Below, piece by piece: positions 60,586 through 64,000 of a DNA stretch of 64,000 nucleotides; positions within the stretch are counted from its first letter, which is position 1; each line of letters starts with the position of its first letter. The position numbers were made by a program, and so were the translations under genes. Origin of the DNA: Enterocloster bolteae (GTDB taxonomy: Bacteria; Bacillota; Clostridia; Lachnospirales; Lachnospiraceae); contig NZ_CP022464.2 of assembly GCF_002234575.2 (NCBI RefSeq), forward strand, positions 744,001 to 808,000, in the 5' to 3' direction. Below the pieces are notes generated by a model that was given only the letters and a program-made list of their open reading frames with translations, made no database searches and was not told the origin of the DNA.

Positions 60586-62112
60586 ATGAAAAGAAAAAAG
60601 ACGCTGCATGACTACCTGTATGAAAATCTGAGGGAACAGATTGAGACAGGGTATTATAAATATGGAGAAGCCCTGCCGTCCATGAACCGGCTGTGCGAGA
60701 CCTACCATGTGGGAATCCGTACGGTTAGGGATGTGCTATCGGAATTAAGGGATCAGGGAATGATACGGACAGAGGAACGCAGACCTGCTGTCATCGTATA
60801 CGGCAAAACAGGAGAAGAGGACTATATACCCGATATACTGGCAGTGCTTCAGAGAAAGACATCGGTTCTGGCGGTTTATAAGACAATGGAATTGTTGATG
60901 CCCAGGATGTTTGCATTATCTGTCCAGGCATGCGGTGTGGAAACTGCCGTGGAATATTTCAAACGGCTGAAAAGGGACAGAAGGAAGGAAGTACGTGCCA
61001 GATGGAAGGCCTCATCCAATGCTCTTTATAATCTGCTGGATGCGTCCCATAATCTGCTGTTCAGGGATATATTCACCAGCCTTGAGATTGGCTCCAGAAT
61101 TCCTTTTTTCCTGGAGCCGGAGTACACGCCGCCCTTTTCCTCCTGCAGCGGGGAATATGATGACCCCATGTGGATGACCGAGGCAGTGTCTGCCGGTGAT
61201 ACCCGGATGATACAGGAACAGTTTGCACGCATGTACCGGTCCCTGGGGCATGACATAAAGAGGTATCTGGACTGGATTGAATCCAGGTTTGAAACAGGAA
61301 ACATAGAGCAGAAAAATGGATATTCATGGAATTGCGCTCAGGGGCATGACCACCTTTATATTCAGATTGCCCGTGATCTCATCGACCGGATTGGACTGGG
61401 ATTCTATAAGGATGGTTCCTTTCTTCCTTCGGAGGCGGCCCTGGCGCAGGAGTATAGTGTCTCCGTTGCCACCATACGCAGGTCCATATCCATGCTGAAC
61501 CGTCTGGGATTCTGCCGCACGTATAATGTAAAGGGAACACAGGTGACCCTGTTTAATGACCAGGCTGCCTTTCAGTCCATGAAAAACAAGGTTCACAAAA
61601 AGGATATCCTTATGTATCTGAGCGGCCTCCAGTTCATGGCCCTGGCATCCGCTCCGGCGGCCCTGCTGGCGGCGCCTTTTATCGGGAGGGAGGAGATAGA
61701 CTGTATAGAGGAGGAGCTTGCAGGACCTTATGCGGTGCCCCTCAGTATCCTGATGCACCATATCATTGAAGATCTTACCCTGGAACCATACCAAATTATA
61801 CTGCGGCAGGTCAGCAGCATACTTCACTGGGGGTATTATTACTCCTTTTACCAGAATGGAATCCAGGCAGGCAATGAGCTGAATCAAATCAGCCATGAGG
61901 CATTCCGGCGCCTGCAGGCCGGAGATACAGAAGAGTTTGCACGTCTTTTGTCCCTGTGCTACTGCCATGCGCTGGAGCTGGTGCGCGATTCCATGGTAGT
62001 CTGGGGACTTTCGGAGGCAGCGCTGTTTGTTACTCCTCAGGAGATGGATAAAGTGAAGCCGTGCTGGACAAAGCCCGCAGAATTTGCTATAGTGGATAAA
62101 GATTCTAATTGA
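60586..62112 (+). CDS. Transcriptional regulator with two GntR-type DNA-binding domains
   Basis: The ATG at 60586 follows GGAGGGG. The 508-residue protein has a GntR winged helix at about residues 5-65 (YLYENLREQIETGYYKYGEA, LPSMNRLCETYHVGIRTVRDVL) and a second one at about 252-325 (LYIQIARDLIDRIGLGFYKD, LPSEAALAQEYSVSVATIRRSI). Each is followed by a roughly 180-residue all-helical region of unknown type. The duplication looks like an internal fusion of two regulators. Ligand and targets are unknown. It is divergent from the c-di-GMP gene and 17 bp upstream of a cyclophilin gene. Confidence 0.8.
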   Translation: MKRKKTLHDYLYENLREQIETGYYKYGEALPSMNRLCETYHVGIRTVRDVLSELRDQGMIRTEERRPAVIVYGKTGEEDYIPDILAVLQRKTSVLAVYKTMELLMPRMFALSVQACGVETAVEYFKRLKRDRRKEVRARWKASSNALYNLLDASHNLLFRDIFTSLEIGSRIPFFLEPEYTPPFSSCSGEYDDPMWMTEAVSAGDTRMIQEQFARMYRSLGHDIKRYLDWIESRFETGNIEQKNGYSWNCAQGHDHLYIQIARDLIDRIGLGFYKDGSFLPSEAALAQEYSVSVATIRRSISMLNRLGFCRTYNVKGTQVTLFNDQAAFQSMKNKVHKKDILMYLSGLQFMALASAPAALLAAPFIGREEIDCIEEELAGPYAVPLSILMHHIIEDLTLEPYQIILRQVSSILHWGYYYSFYQNGIQAGNELNQISHEAFRRLQAGDTEEFARLLSLCYCHALELVRDSMVVWGLSEAALFVTPQEMDKVKPCWTKPAEFAIVDKDSN

Positions 62113-62129
62113 AAAAGGAGAAAGACAAA

Positions 62130-62648
62130 ATGGCAAATCCTATAGTTACCATAACCATGGAAAATGGAGATGTAATGAAAGCGGAGTTATACCCGGAAAT
62201 AGCTCCTAATACAGTGAACAATTTTATCAGCCTTGTAAAAAAAGGATATTATGACGGACTGATTTTCCACAGGGTCATCAATGGCTTCATGATTCAGGGC
62301 GGCTGTCCTGAGGGCACAGGCATGGGCGGTCCTGGCTACTCCATCAAGGGAGAATTCGCACAGAACGGCGTTAAGAATGACCTGGTGCACACAGAGGGCG
62401 TACTTTCCATGGCAAGAGCCATGCATCCCAACTCAGGCGGTTCCCAGTTCTTCATCATGCACAAGGCATCGCCGCACCTGGACGGCTCATATGCAGCCTT
62501 TGGAAAGGTGACAGAGGGCATGGATGTGGTGAATAAAATCGCGGATGTCCAGACTGATTACAGTGACCGTCCCCTGCAGGAGCAGAAGATTAAGTCCATG
62601 ACAGTGGAAACCTTTGGGGTGGATTATCCGGAACCGGAGAAGTGCTGA
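62130..62648 (+). CDS. Cyclophilin-type peptidyl-prolyl isomerase
   Basis: This 172-residue protein starts at the ATG at 62130 after AAGGAG. It is a cytoplasmic cyclophilin domain: FHRVINGFMIQGGCPEGTGMGG contains the catalytic Arg and the Phe/Met/Gln substrate contacts, and GVLSMARAMHPNSGGSQFFI carries the core hydrophobic residues. The usual Trp that binds cyclosporin is replaced by a His-Leu-Asp sequence (ASPHLDGSYAAFG), as in many bacterial forms. It speeds proline isomerisation in protein folding. No signal peptide is present. Confidence 0.95.
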   Translation: MANPIVTITMENGDVMKAELYPEIAPNTVNNFISLVKKGYYDGLIFHRVINGFMIQGGCPEGTGMGGPGYSIKGEFAQNGVKNDLVHTEGVLSMARAMHPNSGGSQFFIMHKASPHLDGSYAAFGKVTEGMDVVNKIADVQTDYSDRPLQEQKIKSMTVETFGVDYPEPEKC

Positions 62649-62700
62649 TGGGAATTGTCATTGAAGGCATCCCCGGCTAATATGACAATGAGGCGGTAAT

Positions 62701-63450
62701 ATGGTAACAGAGCGTAGTATCTGTTTAGACGGAAAGACCTGTACAGCAGTCATATCAGACGAACCTGAGGCCCTTCTGGCGGCGAAAGCTGCCGGGAGGG
62801 CCGTTGTTGGCGTTGAGAGCGAGAGGACAGACATCTGGGAGTTAAAGGGCATTCCCTATGTGATACCGGACTTTGAGGATGCCACGGACGAGCTGCTGGA
62901 TCTGGTGATACGCCGCCATCTGGGGCTTCCGTGGAATATATGCAGAACAGACAGGCTGCTTATACGGGAGCTGACCGCGGATGATGCCTGTCACATTCCG
63001 GAGGAGGAATACGGACCTCAGGAAGCCATATTCCGTTTAAGAGACACACTGGAACTGTACTGCAGAAACCAGTACGGCTTTTATGAGTATGGTACATGGG
63101 CCCTGGTACGCAGGGACGACCAGGTTCTGGTGGGGCTGGCGGGAGTGTCCAACCCCAGGCTTAAAAGGGAGATGGAGGAATGTCTGGACTCCATGGGACA
63201 GTCTGTTCCCTGGCTGGAATTGGGATACCATGTTTTCCTTCCTTACCGGCAGCGGGGATACTGCGCGGAAGCTGTGACGGCCATTGCGGATTACAGCCAT
63301 GAGGTGCTGGGAGTCCGGCTCTGCGCGCTGATCCGCAGAGAAAACCAGGCCTCCCGCAAGGTGGCGGAAGGCCTGGGAATGACGTGTCTTATGGAAACAG
63401 ATACTCAATCATCTGAATGGCAGCTTCTTTATGGGGAGAGCCTTGTATGA
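62701..63450 (+). CDS. GNAT-family N-acetyltransferase with extra N-terminal domain
   Basis: The 249-residue protein has an N-terminal part of about 80 residues (CTAVISDEPEALLAAKAAGRA, VPYVIPDFEDATDELLDLVI) of a phosphatase/HAD-like or unknown fold, then a GNAT domain at about 85-245: LLIRELTADDA, WLELGYHVFLPYRQRGYCAEAV (acetyl-CoA loop with Arg-Gln-Arg-Gly-Tyr) and IRRENQASRKVAEGLGM. The substrate could be a protein N-terminus or small amine. Start ATG at 62701 has only a weak GAGG-like site. Its 3' end overlaps the convergent gene by 62 bp. Confidence 0.8.
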   Translation: MVTERSICLDGKTCTAVISDEPEALLAAKAAGRAVVGVESERTDIWELKGIPYVIPDFEDATDELLDLVIRRHLGLPWNICRTDRLLIRELTADDACHIPEEEYGPQEAIFRLRDTLELYCRNQYGFYEYGTWALVRRDDQVLVGLAGVSNPRLKREMEECLDSMGQSVPWLELGYHVFLPYRQRGYCAEAVTAIADYSHEVLGVRLCALIRRENQASRKVAEGLGMTCLMETDTQSSEWQLLYGESLV

Positions 63451-64000
63451 CGGCCAGATAAGGAGGATCCATGATGATGCCTGTCTTTTCTTCCAAAGCC
63501 GTATCCTCCAGGGACAGGGCAACAGGCGTAAGGTTTCCCTCGCCGTCCTTTGCCCGGTAGATATGGTCCTTCACCCGTGCATAAAGCTCAGGAGAAAGCA
63601 ATTCCTCCAGGTTCTGGTATGCGGATACGGTCTCGTAGTGGTCTATGGCGGACTGGTCCCCGATGACCACGTCCAGGCTTTTGCTGGCAACCAGGGCGGA
63701 AATTTTGGCCAGGGTGGCATATCCGTACTGGGAGGTGGATTCCTCATTAAAATCCACCATCAGTCCCTCGTTTATTTCAATCAGGTCCTTTTTGCCGCAT
63801 CCCAGGTATTCCCGCAGATCGGATTCCAGCAGGGCGCTGGAGGAGGCGCCTGCGGAGCGGTCGTTGATAATCGCCACGGACAGGCGGGTGGTAAAGGTCT
63901 GGCGGTATATCATGGTGCCTATGGTGCTTAAGACGCCGATGACAAGAATCACAGCCAGGAGGTGGAATTTATAATACTCCCACACATACCAGGCCCTGTC
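63389..64000 (-). CDS. Membrane-anchored protein of unknown function, truncated at window edge
   Basis: The reading frame is open to the right edge (residues DRAWYVWEYYKF precede the first possible GTG start at 63985), so the N-terminus is missing. The visible part has a membrane helix (HLLAVILVIGVLSTIGTMIY) near the N-terminal end followed by about 175 residues containing VVIGDQSAIDHYE and IMDPPYLAVIQGSP. The latter half resembles the substrate-binding end of ABC solute-binding proteins used by other Lachnospiraceae membrane proteins, but I cannot assign a family with confidence. Convergent overlap with the acetyltransferase gene is 62 bp. Confidence 0.6.
   Translation of the reverse strand, partial: DRAWYVWEYYKFHLLAVILVIGVLSTIGTMIYRQTFTTRLSVAIINDRSAGASSSALLESDLREYLGCGKKDLIEINEGLMVDFNEESTSQYGYATLAKISALVASKSLDVVIGDQSAIDHYETVSAYQNLEELLSPELYARVKDHIYRAKDGEGNLTPVALSLEDTALEEKTGIIMDPPYLAVIQGSPHKEAAIQMIEYLFP

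Overview
The window looks like chromosome of a moderately high-GC member of the Lachnospiraceae (Clostridium cluster XIVa; an Enterocloster/Lachnoclostridium-type gut anaerobe is my best guess). The basis is strong AGGAGG ribosome sites, ATGA/GTGA gene overlaps, 4Fe-4S redox genes, YesM/YesN-type two-component genes, RhaTPQS-type ABC transport and a BCCT carrier. No rRNA, tRNA, CRISPR array or phage genes were recognised.

Layout. 1-9.6 kb: a partial DUF4846 gene and a VOC protein, then an NhaC-type antiporter gene split by an IS1182-family element (2580-4182) with a 25-bp target duplication. Next come a chromate-transporter pair with a divergent LysR regulator, a Crp/Fnr regulator, a polyferredoxin with a cysteine-repeat tail and a ferredoxin, then a NUDIX hydrolase and thioredoxin. 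A rhodanese lipoprotein follows at 9.7-10.2 kb.

10.3-31.2 kb: a large surface-glycan locus, all on the + strand. It holds a Wzt-like ABC ATPase with no permease in the window, a 1314-residue multidomain glycosyltransferase, the four-gene GDP-D-glycero-alpha-D-manno-heptose set (hddC, hddA, gmhB, gmhA), a GT2 enzyme and three large GT-C-like membrane proteins. It continues with the CDP-3,6-dideoxyhexose genes rfbF, rfbG and rfbH, a LicD-family transferase and a DPM/GtrB-like GT2. Together they predict a heptose- and dideoxyhexose-containing, possibly phosphocholine-decorated glycan. No 4-keto reductase for the dideoxyhexose branch is present in the window. A 137-bp near-palindrome sits between rfbF and rfbG.

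31.2-47.5 kb: a pentulose catabolic island. A leftward operon (BtpA/SgcQ-like protein, FGGY kinase, DeoR regulator) diverges from a rightward series. That series is Rpe-like epimerase, UlaE-like 3-epimerase, AraD/UlaF-like 4-epimerase, AraB-like kinase, FrlC-like isomerase, YesM/YesN two-component pair and a RhaTPQS-like ABC importer. The divergent promoter region and the ABC promoter share a 21-bp-spaced AGTTC direct repeat and a 12-bp word, which suggests one common regulator.

47.6-64 kb: an autoregulated TetR gene with two TolC-like exported proteins but no pump, and an HPr-like protein lacking both phosphorylation sites. These are followed by a BCCT transporter, a lipoprotein plus secreted metallo-beta-lactamase-fold pair, a zinc phospholipase C-like protein and an AGCS symporter. 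The end holds a GGDEF(degenerate)-EAL membrane protein, a regulator with two GntR domains, a cyclophilin, a GNAT protein and a truncated membrane protein running off the right edge.
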